Shown here piece after piece: positions 24,862 through 35,349 of a stretch of 64,000 nt of DNA (position 1 is its first letter; each line of letters starts with the position of its first letter). The position numbers and the translations under genes are program-made. This DNA comes from Luzula sylvatica (Eukaryota; Streptophyta; Magnoliopsida; Poales; Juncaceae). A model generated the notes under the pieces. It searched no databases and had not been told where the DNA came from. It saw only the letters and a program-made list of their open reading frames with translations. The stretch spans positions 46,065,566-46,129,565 of the forward strand of contig OX326959.1 in the NCBI GenBank assembly GCA_946800325.1, written 5' to 3'.

Positions 24862-25246
24862 CTGCCGCTTGATAGATGTGTACCGGTAGAGCTCTCGACA
24901 TTACTGAAGTGAAGATGAGAGGCGGTGAAGAGTTGCTGAGGCGAGGCTGTAAGAGAATCTAGGTCGAAGAGCAGGTTTTATACCTGAGGTGACATTTGGG
25001 AATTGGAATCCAGGAAAATGCTTTCCATCTTTAAGGAATCCGGGAATTTTAATTCTATATTTGGGTTCTCTGGATTTCTTTTTCTGTTTCTTTGGTTGAT
25101 ATAGCAAAGTGTTTTGTAAGCTTTATTATGTTTCTTAACTAGGGTTTATACCTTAATAGAGGCTGTAAACATTTCAATATTAATATAAGCAATAGATGTG
25201 GAACATACGAGTCCACTCTATTTTTCTCAAAAAAAAGAAACACATC
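24862..25246. other. Copy A-specific ~385-bp segment in arm 1
   Basis: Copies 1 and C read ...catctctatgcatt(a/g)gaaactcatcg. Copy A instead has about 385 bases between ctatg and aaacacatcg, ending in an A-rich run. It may be an insertion without visible TSD, or sequence deleted from the other copies. On the minus-gene strand (plus here) the frame continues from KFHLY to EERDLPLDRCVPVEL before a stop, which hints that copy A might keep more of an ancestral exon. Not recognised. Confidence 0.45.
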
Positions 25247-26036
25247 GTTCATCTCCAAGCCAACAACAAAGATTAAATGAAGAATCGGCGATACAGGGAC
25301 TAAACAAAATGAAACTCTATCAGGTCGAAAACAGCAAAACCAATTAAATTTAAATTATTTATTTATTTTTGTACAAAATATTAACAAACTATCATCATTT
25401 TCAGTGCAGGAGAATCAAGTCACAACATTAAGAAAATAAATGGATGATTGCACGACAATGGCGCGCGCAGTTAACCGAATTCAATCTCGATGACTTCAAC
25501 GCTAAGAAAAGAAGTCGATGATCGAATCGATTTACTCGAGAGATGGAAATTTCAATGTGCTGTGAAGTTGAATGTGTGCTTTTTATGTCCGTGTCTTCGT
25601 ATGTATGTGCATGATCGAATCGATTTTTGTACGGATTGGAAGTCAATTCCATGTAAATGTGGTTTAGGTTTGTCTAATTTTTAATCATTATCTTAGTTTT
25701 TGGTTGATGTATTGCATGCGTATTGACATTGAAATGTATTTATATTAATCAATGAGTAGATATTGAAATTGTAATGAATAAAATTTGACAAGCCAAAGTT
25801 GTGGCAAAATTAAGAAAAAGTTACAAGTTCATGAATTACAAAAGAATATGGCACCATTCTTGGTACAGAAATGGAGTGGTACCAACTTCAATTATTCAAT
25901 ACCGATTGTTACACCATATTAACTAGTCAATTTGATTTTATTACACCATATTAACTAGTCAATTTCATTTCGTTAGTACTATATCAAACTATTTCAAACT
26001 TCATTATGACAAAATCATTTAAATTGAGAATAATGC

Positions 26037-26373
26037 TGTCGAATTTAAGAAATGTAATTAGAAGAAGATGAAGTTTCTTTAAACTTTCTTGTTTTCCTTA
26101 ATTGAACAATTAACTGAAGTACAGACTTATATATAGTTAATCAAACCTAACCACTCTAACCAACTCAGTAATTAGGCGTGACCACTAACTATCACTAACC
26201 AGTTACAATTAAACAAACACTAACCAATTACAGTTAAACAACTCATTAATCTAATCTGCACAATAACAGGCTTTTATTTATAACATATATAAAAGCCCAA
26301 TACATTAGTAAAAGCCCATAAATGAATATAATCCCATTTGAAGCACTGTAGAACTTCTGCAAGAATGTTAACA
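26037..26373 (-). mobile_element. Solo LTR (337 bp) in copy A
   Basis: Reverse complement of the solo LTRs at 3676-4012 and 46491-46827, with matching aatgc target duplications at 26032-26036 and 26374-26378. Confidence 0.85.
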
Positions 26374-27420
26374 AATGCAAAACATGATCAAGAGAATAAC
26401 TCCATATTTTCAAATATCTCAATAGTTAATACATAATTTATAAAAGTACATGTATAATTCTCAGTTTAATTTATAAAATCCTACTTTGTATCGTCTTCAA
26501 CTTTCTCCGGTAAGAACACTTCACCCACACTAGCACAAAACACCGATATTTTAGCTCCTTCGAAAATAAAAAATCAAGAACACAATTTTTACTTATGTAT
26601 AAAGTTCAGAAAATTATCCTCACAAGATAAATCCACGTCAGCATGTAATTTTGGACCGTCGGATTCAATGGTAATTTTTATTCATGAATCTGAGCCGTAT
26701 ATTGTTTTCGTGGACATGATTTTCGTACACCGTGAGACAATACAATATATCACTCAGCTTGGATCATGATGAACCAAATTCATTTATATTTTTCTCCTAC
26801 CAACATATACCTCTCTTCTTTCTCTTTCCTATCTCTCCATAATATTCTGCCGCGCGAAAAAAATTCTAACCCTAGATGAGACGCGAGGGAAGAGAGACGC
26901 GACGGAAGAGGCGAACAAAGAAGCGATTCTTGAGTTGTTTTGATCAGGCGACGAACGGAGAAAGAGGAGACGATTCTTGGGTTTTTCATCTGCTCGCAAA
27001 AAGGAGAAAGTCCCCAGATCTAATCGTTAAAAGGTAAAAAAATTGTGATTTTCGGGCAAATTTCAGCATGTTTTTACTCCTTTTCATTTTTTTTTTTTTT
27101 TTGCATTTAGTTTTTTTCCGAGTTTTCAACATAGAAATCTTCTCGATTTGCATAATATGTATCTGATTCGAGCATGAATCTGGGCATTTGCAAAATTTTA
27201 TCTCCATTTGTCAGTATTAACTTTTGGTTCCCATTAAGCTCGGTTCAGTTTAGATGGAGAAATGCTAATTTTCTGGTATTTGGACTCAACATCAGTTCCG
27301 TAGATGTAATTTTGCACAAGTATTGATCTATCTTTTGCTCAAATTCATTATGTAGTATTGATCTAATTACACACTAATCCATAATTTCTGGCAACAGTGT
27401 ATCATTCTAAATTTATTTTT

Positions 27421-27720
27421 TGCAGGAAATCTTTGTGTACGCATCCTAGACAAAGTCTCATGCACTTGGGGGTTATACCAGTGGAAAATGAATGTCGAAA
27501 ATGGGTGTTTGGTATGATTTACATGTGCTGCTATCGGGATTCAAAAGTAGTGTTTCATAGTGATAATTTCACACAAGTATTAATCTAATTTAATTTTTTT
27601 TTTTGCAGGAAACCTTTTGTGCCGATCCTAATTAAAGTCTCGGTCGCTTTGGGATTATACCAGAGGAAAAATAATGCCAAACAGGAGCTGTTTGGTACGA
27701 TTTAAACATCGGATCTAGAC
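27421..27720 (+). repeat. Tandem exon-like duplication inside the Helitron
   Basis: Two diverged copies of about 105 bases start with tgcaggaaa at 27421 and 27604. They share the pattern ...cctagacaaagtctc / cctaattaaagtctc, ...ttatacca...gaaaa... and tgtttggta-gattta. Each is preceded by a T-rich tract ending in gcag, like a splice acceptor. This suggests a captured gene fragment whose exon plus intron was duplicated with a period of about 183 bp. Not recognised. Confidence 0.5.
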
Positions 27721-28239
27721 AGGTTAACTAAATAATTCAAATTAAATTTACAAAAAAAATCAGTTTTGCCTTAATGTTACTTCATTCAAGCTACCATCAA
27801 AAGTGAATCAACATTTCATATGAACATATATGATAGTTTAATCATTTTTTAAGATGTATGTACATGATAATTTGTGATCTCACAAAGTTCTTTCTCCTTC
27901 GGCTCCAGAAAGCTCTCCTCTTTCTTATATGATAAAGCTCAAATTTACATTTGAAATAATTTAGATTAGAATGAAAATAGTTTCATTAATTGCACATGAG
28001 AGGAGGCACATAAGTTTCATGTATATTTTGCTTTCTTCTCAATTTGTAATATATTTTATGTTTTTTTTTGTTTTATAACGGTGAAGATCGAAGCAAGGAA
28101 CCCGATAAAAGAATGATTCAAATTACTCAGGTAAATTTCATACATTAATTTTATGACAGAACCTCTTGCCAAAAAATTGTAATTTTGTACTCGTACATAT
28201 TATTTAGTATATTTGGATGGATTAATTGTAGATTCAATT

Positions 28240-28700
28240 TTTGCTTAATTTTAGATATATTTTTGATATTTCTCTCAGGGTTTGGATAATATCTTATTTT
28301 CAGAGGCATATATATGATATTTTGGTTAATTTCAGGAAAATAATTAAGCAATATATTTTTCAGAGGCATATTCAGGAGTGTATATGATATTTTTATTAAT
28401 TTGAGGATATATGCGATATTTCTCATTTTTAGAGGCATCTTTGATATTTCTCTTTATCATCATCATTACATGAAGGTAAAAGAACACATTATATCATTTT
28501 ATATGGTATTTATTATAAGTACAAGGACTAGCATGTAAATATTTTCTCTAATTTTTTTTAGGCAATCCACTGGTTTTAGTTCATTCCAGCATATAATTGA
28601 TGTTTTCTCTATCAGGGTATGTATGGTATTTTGGCTTATTGAGGGATATAATTGATATTTTCTTTTTTTTAGGAGTATTTTTGATAAATTTGAGTCAATG
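28240..28700. repeat. Degenerate repeat of 'tttgatatttctc...aggcata' motifs
   Basis: Recurrent pieces such as gatattt(c/t)tc, ttttcagaggcatat and tatatgatatttt follow each other irregularly. In reverse complement (gagaaatatc...) they resemble the degenerate repeats at 59090-60190. Confidence 0.5.
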
Positions 28701-29183
28701 AAAAATTGGAAATCGATGCTTACATTTGCTGTGAGTTATGGCAGCACAGATTAAATTTCAATAAACATTGATGGTGCTCCATTTGTTCATTATTTCAGTT
28801 TGCAGCAAATTGATATTTAGTTGAAAATTATCAAGGAATGCTCCTTATGCTTAAATCGTTGATGCAACTGAATTCTGAGGCTTTGTATATTGTGGACAAA
28901 TAGAAATTCAAATACCACTTTCTTAAAAGGGTAACTCTATATAATACCAACAAATTTTTTTTTGTTGCATTACACTTTTTGTTCTGTCTCGAAGAATCAA
29001 ACCATTCTATCTGATTATGAACTATGTCGTGCATTGTTGATGATTATGTGATTGGTTGTTTTCATTGTACTTTCAATGATATAATAATATAATAATAATA
29101 TGCGATATTAAAGATTGTCTAACTTTATTATTGGGCCAGATTTTTTATGCTTTTAGCTTTTTCTTGGTTCTGATAGTGCTAAT

Positions 29184-30312
29184 CAATGTTACAGATAACG
29201 TATATCGCTTACAGATCGGTCAGTCACCGATAAGAGATATGACTGACATAGCGAATTCATAGCGGAAAATATCAGTGGTATAGCGGTTGTGTACTTTTTA
29301 ATATTATTATATTAAATTAATTATTATAACATTAATTTATATTAAGTTTCTAAAACTAATTTAAGTTTTACATGATTAATATTCAAAATTCAACAATACA
29401 ACATAAATTTCAAGTTAAATTAAAGATACATTTAAAACTATACCATAAAATTCATAAACAATATAATAAACTAAACCACGAAATCATGTTCATTAACCAT
29501 CGATATAGATGCAGATGCCCCCAATGAAAGTCTAACCTCGTGTTCATTAATCATCCATACATTGACCAAATTTCCACCCAACATCTTTTGATTCTCTTTG
29601 TATTCGTCGACTTTCTGTTTCTCCCACTGATGCACTAAAATTCGAAGCCATTGAAGAACTAGTGGCCATGGATTTAACTCTGAAATCTGAAAATTATAAG
29701 ATCAGTTAATTCAATGAAATAATTAGAAAGTCGCTCAATTCAATAAAAAATCAATCAAGTCAATCGAAAATCAATCAATTTAATAGAAACATACCAGTTT
29801 TTAATCGAAATGTGAATGTGAAGTCGTGCAATCGGAGTTCTTGGATGTTATCAAAGTGAAACTAGCACACCTTCGAGTGATGTTGTGGATTTCTTGCTCG
29901 TTGAAGTGAAGATTTGTAGATGAAAGAGAAAAAATTAGGTTTCAAGCCAAACCCTAATTCATTTGGGTTCTTTTGTCGGGGAAGTTTTAGGTTAAAAGAA
30001 GAAAATATATGCTCTCTCTCACGATGTGAAGTAATTAGAGTAAGAAAAGAAGAAAATGGAAAGGCTGGGCCAAATTTTTTAGCAAAAATATTATTATAAA
30101 ACGGGCCAGTCCAAATCATTATTCAAAAAATATTATTTTTCAAGTCCAAATCGGTTCAAACCGGTCCAATATCGGCCCATATCGGCCCATATCGGTACAT
30201 GTATCGGTCGACCGATTTACTCAAGTGATACGGGGCATATCGTAACGGAGGGACACCGATTAGAGATATGAAACCGACATACCGGTCCATATCAGTGATA
30301 TTTAGAACAGTG
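29184..30312. mobile_element. hAT-type MITE (1129 bp) nested in the Helitron
   Basis: Flanked by the perfect 8-bp duplication gtgctaat at 29176-29183 and 30313-30320. Ends CAATGTTACAGATAACG and, inverted, CACTGTTCTAAATATC. Subterminal regions carry related gat(a/t)agagatatga motifs and many atcggt / accggt motifs. No transposase frame. The terminal hexamers match the MITE at 8727-9259, so both may use the same hAT transposase. Confidence 0.85.
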
Positions 30313-30742
30313 GTGCTAATACATTAAAATAAAAAAAATTGTTTAATGTTTTTTGGTGATTTGTTACGTTGATATGTGCTGGTTGTTGATTGTGGCTCAT
30401 TTTGATTATGATTAATGTCTTACTATTTTTTCTTCCTTTCTTGCTTCATAGCGCTTAATATATTGTGTGCAAATAAATATTCAAATTCAAATTCAGCTAA
30501 AAAAATGGTGAATGTATCAACGAGTTGACATACATATCACAAAGAGTTTAGTATCAATGAGTTGTGCTTCTCCTCGAAGAATGAATTTCCGTCAAAACGG
30601 TTAATTTATTGTGTATAGACAAATATCTACATAAATCGAGCTAAAAATTGCAGCACTGATGTTATGTTTCTAGCAATTGCTTGCAAAGAAATAACAACCC
30701 ATAAAACTTCAATAATTCAACAAATATTAGAAACTAGCTAAT

Positions 30743-30771
30743 CCCGCGCAATTGCGCGGGGATAAAGCTAG
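30743..30771 (+). terminator. Helitron 3' hairpin and CTAG terminus
   Basis: An 18-base perfect palindrome (cccgcgc/gcgcggg with aatt in the centre) lies seven bases before the terminal CTAG. In rolling-circle transposition this hairpin acts as the strand-transfer termination signal. Confidence 0.9.
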
Positions 30772-32085
30772 TTAGATATGATTCATGAAATAGGATAGAA
30801 AATATCCTAAACTATATCTCGATGGGTTAGGGTTTTGGATTTGGGATACAAGTTCTGGGTATATTTGGAGGATCGCAAACACCAAGCTTGCATGCAGGAT
30901 TTCAATTCTAAATTTGGAAATATCTCTAGGGGTATTCGAAAAAAAAATATTTAGATTGTTTTTTGGAATATCTCAAAAGTGAGGTTTTTTTTTTACAATA
31001 TTGGAAAAAGTTAAGAGTTTTTTTTTAATTTCCCTACATTTTATAACTCATGTTATCATACTTTCAATATTTTGTGTAATATATGAGCAATTTGACTTCA
31101 TGATAAATTTATGCACAAAATCAAATTTTGGAGACAAAAATATGAGCCGTGGGACAAAAATTGTGCTTCTTGATTATTTACAAATTCAACAATGTATTGA
31201 GCGAAATTCAACAATTATATACAAATTCGACAATTTGCAGATATGCTTAATGACTCATTACACTAGTATTATATTGAAGTTTGAATTATTTTAATCTAAC
31301 ATATCTACAAAATGCATTGCGGATTTAACATAAATCTCCATCAATATAAATCCTTACAAATTGAAACAACTAAAATTCAAAATTGAGTCTCTCAAATTGT
31401 TTCCTCTTATAACTCGCTATAAAAATTATTGACTATCCACCCACTTAATGGTATTCTTAGTTTAAGTTTGAAAGATTTCTCCTATTTAGCAACAAAACAC
31501 GATGCTTTTAAATATCAATTTAGCTCGTAAGTTCGTAATACAATAATCACATGATTAATCATCAGGGCATTACGTAATAATTCTACACAACATATTCTTG
31601 TTCTATGATTGGCTGCATGATGGTAAAATATAAAATTTGAATTAAAATAAGTTAAATTAATTTAATGGTATAAATACAATATTTAATGTAACGAAAATAC
31701 GATTGTATAGAATTACTAAACATCACATATCATTTTTCCTCCCTCTCACCCTTCTGGTGCTTTCTAAATTCCAAATGTGTGAGATGGACAATAAACAAAA
31801 AACATAGTATTTTATAGAAAAGTCCATTTATTGTTGGGGTTTGATATTGTGTAAAATTATGCCAAAAAATATGATATTGGATATGGATTTCTTGTTTGCT
31901 TTTTTTTTTTGTAAAATCTGCCCCACAAATTCTTATTTGTTTCGTTGGGACGTATCACACAAAATAAGTCCAAATTTGAATATCTACTAAATTAAATGAC
32001 TAATAAATTATGTCATGCACATATCTGGGAAAAGAAAAAAATCACCCTCTTATTTATTGTACAAAACTAACTAAAATTATATATT

Positions 32086-32301
32086 ATTAGTATTATTATA
32101 GGTTTTAATTATGTATTAATCTATTATTAGTATTATTATTAATTTCTAATACATTTTAAATTATGTATATTATTATTAATTTATTATAATTATTTTCTAA
32201 ATATATTTTTAATTATGTATTATTTTTTTATAATTACAATTATTGTTATTATCATTAATTTCTAAATACATTATTATTATTATTATTATTTTCTAATACA
32301 A

Positions 32302-32370
<69 letters not shown>

Positions 32371-32720
32371 CTAATAAAATTAATTATGATTTGAATTGAA
32401 TTAATTTTATGCCAAACTAAATGTCCTTTTTATATTGAATTAAATTTATTATAATGATGTACACAAGAAAAAACAATAAATATTATGTTGGATAAAAATA
32501 TTTATTTAATCTTTGTTTCATCAAAACTAGAAAAAATCCACTCCTAGGTAAGTTTTCAAAATCCAACAAAATGGATACTTTTTGTGAATTTGGGTAAGTT
32601 TGGAATCAAATTCCTGGAGTTCCTATTGTTGAACCGAACACCCCATAACTAATCCACATCTATACAAAACATGGCTTTCTTGATTTCCTAGCCTTCTAAA
32701 CTTCATGAGCGAACGGGGCC
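32086..32720. other. Spacer between copies A and B
   Basis: AT-rich sequence with the TTA microsatellite, then a region with no recognised gene. It holds cccataactaatccaca near 32643, which recurs inside the small insertion at 32756-32907. Confidence 0.5.
32304..32370. repeat. (TTA)n microsatellite
   Basis: About 22 uninterrupted TTA/ATT units with interrupted ATT-rich sequence upstream (from about 32080). Confidence 0.95.
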
Positions 32721-32755
32721 TTAGTAGTGATGGAAAGTGGAGTAAACCCTAGGTG

Positions 32756-32907
32756 CAAAAATACTACAAACCCATAACTAATCCACAGAAATAACCCCGA
32801 AGAAGAAATTAACATACAAGAATGCATGTGGGTCCTACATAAGAGTTTCCATAGAAATAATTTCGGGACTAGTTCGGTGGATGGATTCTGTATGTGTAGT
32901 CTTTTCC
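32756..32907. mobile_element. 152-bp insertion with 9-bp direct flanks
   Basis: Copy A reads aaaccctaggtgtgag. Copy B has ccctaggtg on both sides of 152 extra bases (32747-32755 and 32908-32916). Ends caaaaatactacaaac and, inverted, gaaaagactacacata are weakly similar. A small MULE-like MITE fits. Alternatively copy A lost the segment by recombination between the 9-bp repeats. Confidence 0.6.
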
Positions 32908-34342
32908 CCCTAGGTGTGAGCGGGAAGCAAAAAAAAGAGTTTCAGAATTTCTCTCTCTCAAAATAAAAAGGTAGCGTGCTCAGAACTAGGTAAAGAAATT
33001 GGGGCATGATTTTGTCGACGTGGCAGACCAATGCCAGGTCAACAATTCGGGAAAAAAATCGAGGAAATATTCATGGTTCGTATACCATTCAAATATTGAT
33101 GAGACGGGGCGGATCAAGTAGAATAAATATGAATAAATATATCTCCTATGGATTTCGTGGAAGCCCTTTAATAATGCAACGTTTCCTCATTGGTCATACT
33201 AAATCACTGGATTTGGATAAATAAACATTAACAAATTATAACCGTAAGATATTTTGATCATATACGAGAATACCTTGGCATAACTTTACTGATAGGTTCT
33301 GAAAGAATATGAGTTTATTAGGGTCGTTTTTGGGAAGTTTTATTTTTAATTTTGTGATGAATAATACTAGGATCTAGTCTAGTTATAATTTATAAATTAG
33401 AGATACTTTATATTATGAATGTGATTTTAGCGTTGAATTTTTGTTGTTCTGTTATTATATAAATTTAAATTCATACAAAACAATATTCCAAATTCACAAT
33501 AAAACAAATATTTTACCAACCTAAAACATTACTCATAAAATTATTTTACCACCCTAAAACAAATATTTTACCACCCTATAATCCAAATTCACGATAAAGA
33601 TATCTTATTTTTATAAATCCTTCCGATTACAAAAAAAACATTACTATATGTATATGCTGCCAAATAGTATTTTGGTAATGCCTAAATCTAAACATATATC
33701 ATTTGGAAATGGTACACAATATTAAAAAGAGTTCATTTAACCAAAATCAAATATACAAATTCACACAATTACATGTTTTTATTCAAAATTTCCAAAAAAA
33801 AAACAGTTAAAAATATATGTACACCAATATGATAACTTGCCTATGAATTATGATATTGAAAACCCCACCAACCACCCCAAGGCCTAGTGCTGCACACAAA
33901 AAAGATATTTGGGGCCAATAATAGAAAACTTGCATGTTGATCCTAAATTTTCATACGTGATATTATGTGAGCTAAGTCTACAACTCGTTTTAAATAGGCT
34001 TTGAAATCCTCTTAAAATAAACAAATATTTGATAAGATGACCAAATCATAAATTTTCACCTCTCAGTCAACAACTAATTTTGTTCATAACAAATAAAAGA
34101 TGTTTAAACTATGGAGTAATGAGCAAATATAAATTTCAAATAATCTGAAAAAAACACAATCATTTATTTTATAAAATCAAGTTGAAATTTTCTAACATGG
34201 AATTTCAATAGGAATAAATTGAATTCGGACATGACAAAAGAATGGGATCTAATTTGGACGTCCACGACATGGTAAATTTGGAATTTCTAACAAATAATAT
34301 GATTTGTTATGGTAAAACAAAAATGTTCTATACGACAAAAGA

Positions 34343-35349
34343 ATGGCACCCCTCCCCGGGCCGGGCCCGCGTGGGCCCGACCCCCGCCCCCCTCCCCCGG
34401 TAGGGCCCCGCATGGGCCCGACCACCTCCCTCGGGCCGGGCCCCCTCCCCCGGGCCGGGCCCTCGTCGGCCCGACCCCCTCCCCCGGGCCGGGCCCCGCG
34501 TGGGCCCGACCCCCTCCCCCGGGCCGGGCCCCGCGTGGGCCCGACCCCCTCCCCCGGGCCGGGCCCCGCGTGGGCCCGACCCCCTCCCCCGGGCCGGGCC
34601 CCGCCTGGGCCCGTCCCCTCCACCAGGGCCGGGCCCCGCGTGGGCCCGACCCCCTCCCCCCGGGCCGGGCCCCGCGTGGGCCCGACCCCCTCCCCCCGGG
34701 CCGGGCCCCGTGTGGGCCCGACCCCTACCCCAGGGCCGGGCCCCGCGTGGGCCCCGACCCCTACCCCCGGGCCGGGCCCTGCGTGGGCCCCGACCCCTAG
34801 CCCGGGCCGGGCCCCGCGTGGGCCTGACCCCCGGGCCGGGCCAGCTTGGGCCCGACCCCATCCCCGGGCCGGGCCCGCGTGAGCCCGACCCCCTCCCCGG
34901 GCAGGGCCCGCGTTGGCCCGACCCCCTCCCCGGGCTGGGCCCGCGTTGGCCCGACCCCCTCCCCAGGCCGGGGCCCATGTGGGCCCGACCCCTCCCTGGG
35001 CCGGATCCGCGAGGAACCGCCCACCTCCCCCGGGGGCCGGGCCCTCATCGGCCCGATCCGGTCCCCCGGGCCGGGCCCGCGTGGGCACGACCCCCACCCC
35101 CGGGCCGATCCCCTCATGGGCCCGACCCCCTCCGCCGGACCGGGCCCCGCGTGGGCCCGACCCCCTCCCCTGGGCCGGGCCCCGCGTTGGCCCGACCCCT
35201 CCGCCGCCGGGCCGGACCCTCGTTGGCCCGAGCCCCTCCCCCTGGCCGGGCCCCGCTTGGGCCCGACCCCCTCCCCCCGGGCCGGGCCCCGCTTGGGCCC
35301 GACCCCCACCTCCGGGCCAGGCCCAATTGGGCCCAGCCTCACATGGGCC
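34343..35349. repeat. GC-rich ~35-bp minisatellite, copy B
   Basis: About 28 monomers of the same consensus as copy A. Between about 34440 and 34800 consecutive monomers are almost perfect and start 34-36 bases apart (for example 34452, 34486, 34521), indicating recent local homogenisation; the right part is more divergent. Long multi-frame ORFs here are artefacts. Confidence 0.9.

Larger units (their letters stand above)
26586..30771 (+). mobile_element. Non-autonomous Helitron, inserted in copy A
   Basis: Copy C has the uninterrupted site (rc acacaattagatatg near 46270-46290). In copy A this is split between A (26585) and T (30772), the AT target of Helitrons, with no duplication. The right end has the perfect palindrome cccgcgcaattgcgcggg (30743-30760) followed by gataaagCTAG, the classic 3' hairpin plus CTRR end. 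The left end reads TTTTTACTTATGTATAAAG, so the usual 5' TC is degenerate. No Rep/helicase ORF is present. Internal content includes leader-like sequence (26780-27000), a duplicated exon-like block and a hAT MITE. Confidence 0.9.
14115..32085 (-). repeat. Long repeat unit, copy A (reverse, with nested insertions)
   Basis: Copy A runs opposite to copies 1 and C. From left to right it has the outer flank (14115-15572, also in copy B), the GC minisatellite, the CA tract, a copia insertion, arm 2, the AT palindrome, arm 1 and the outer flank shared with copy C. It lacks about 1.36 kb at 22283/22284 that copy B retains (36436-37793). Insertions add about 10 kb: copia 16697-21551, a MITE 23258-23982 and a Helitron 26586-30771. 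The right limit is approximate, where similarity to copy C fades. Confidence 0.75.
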
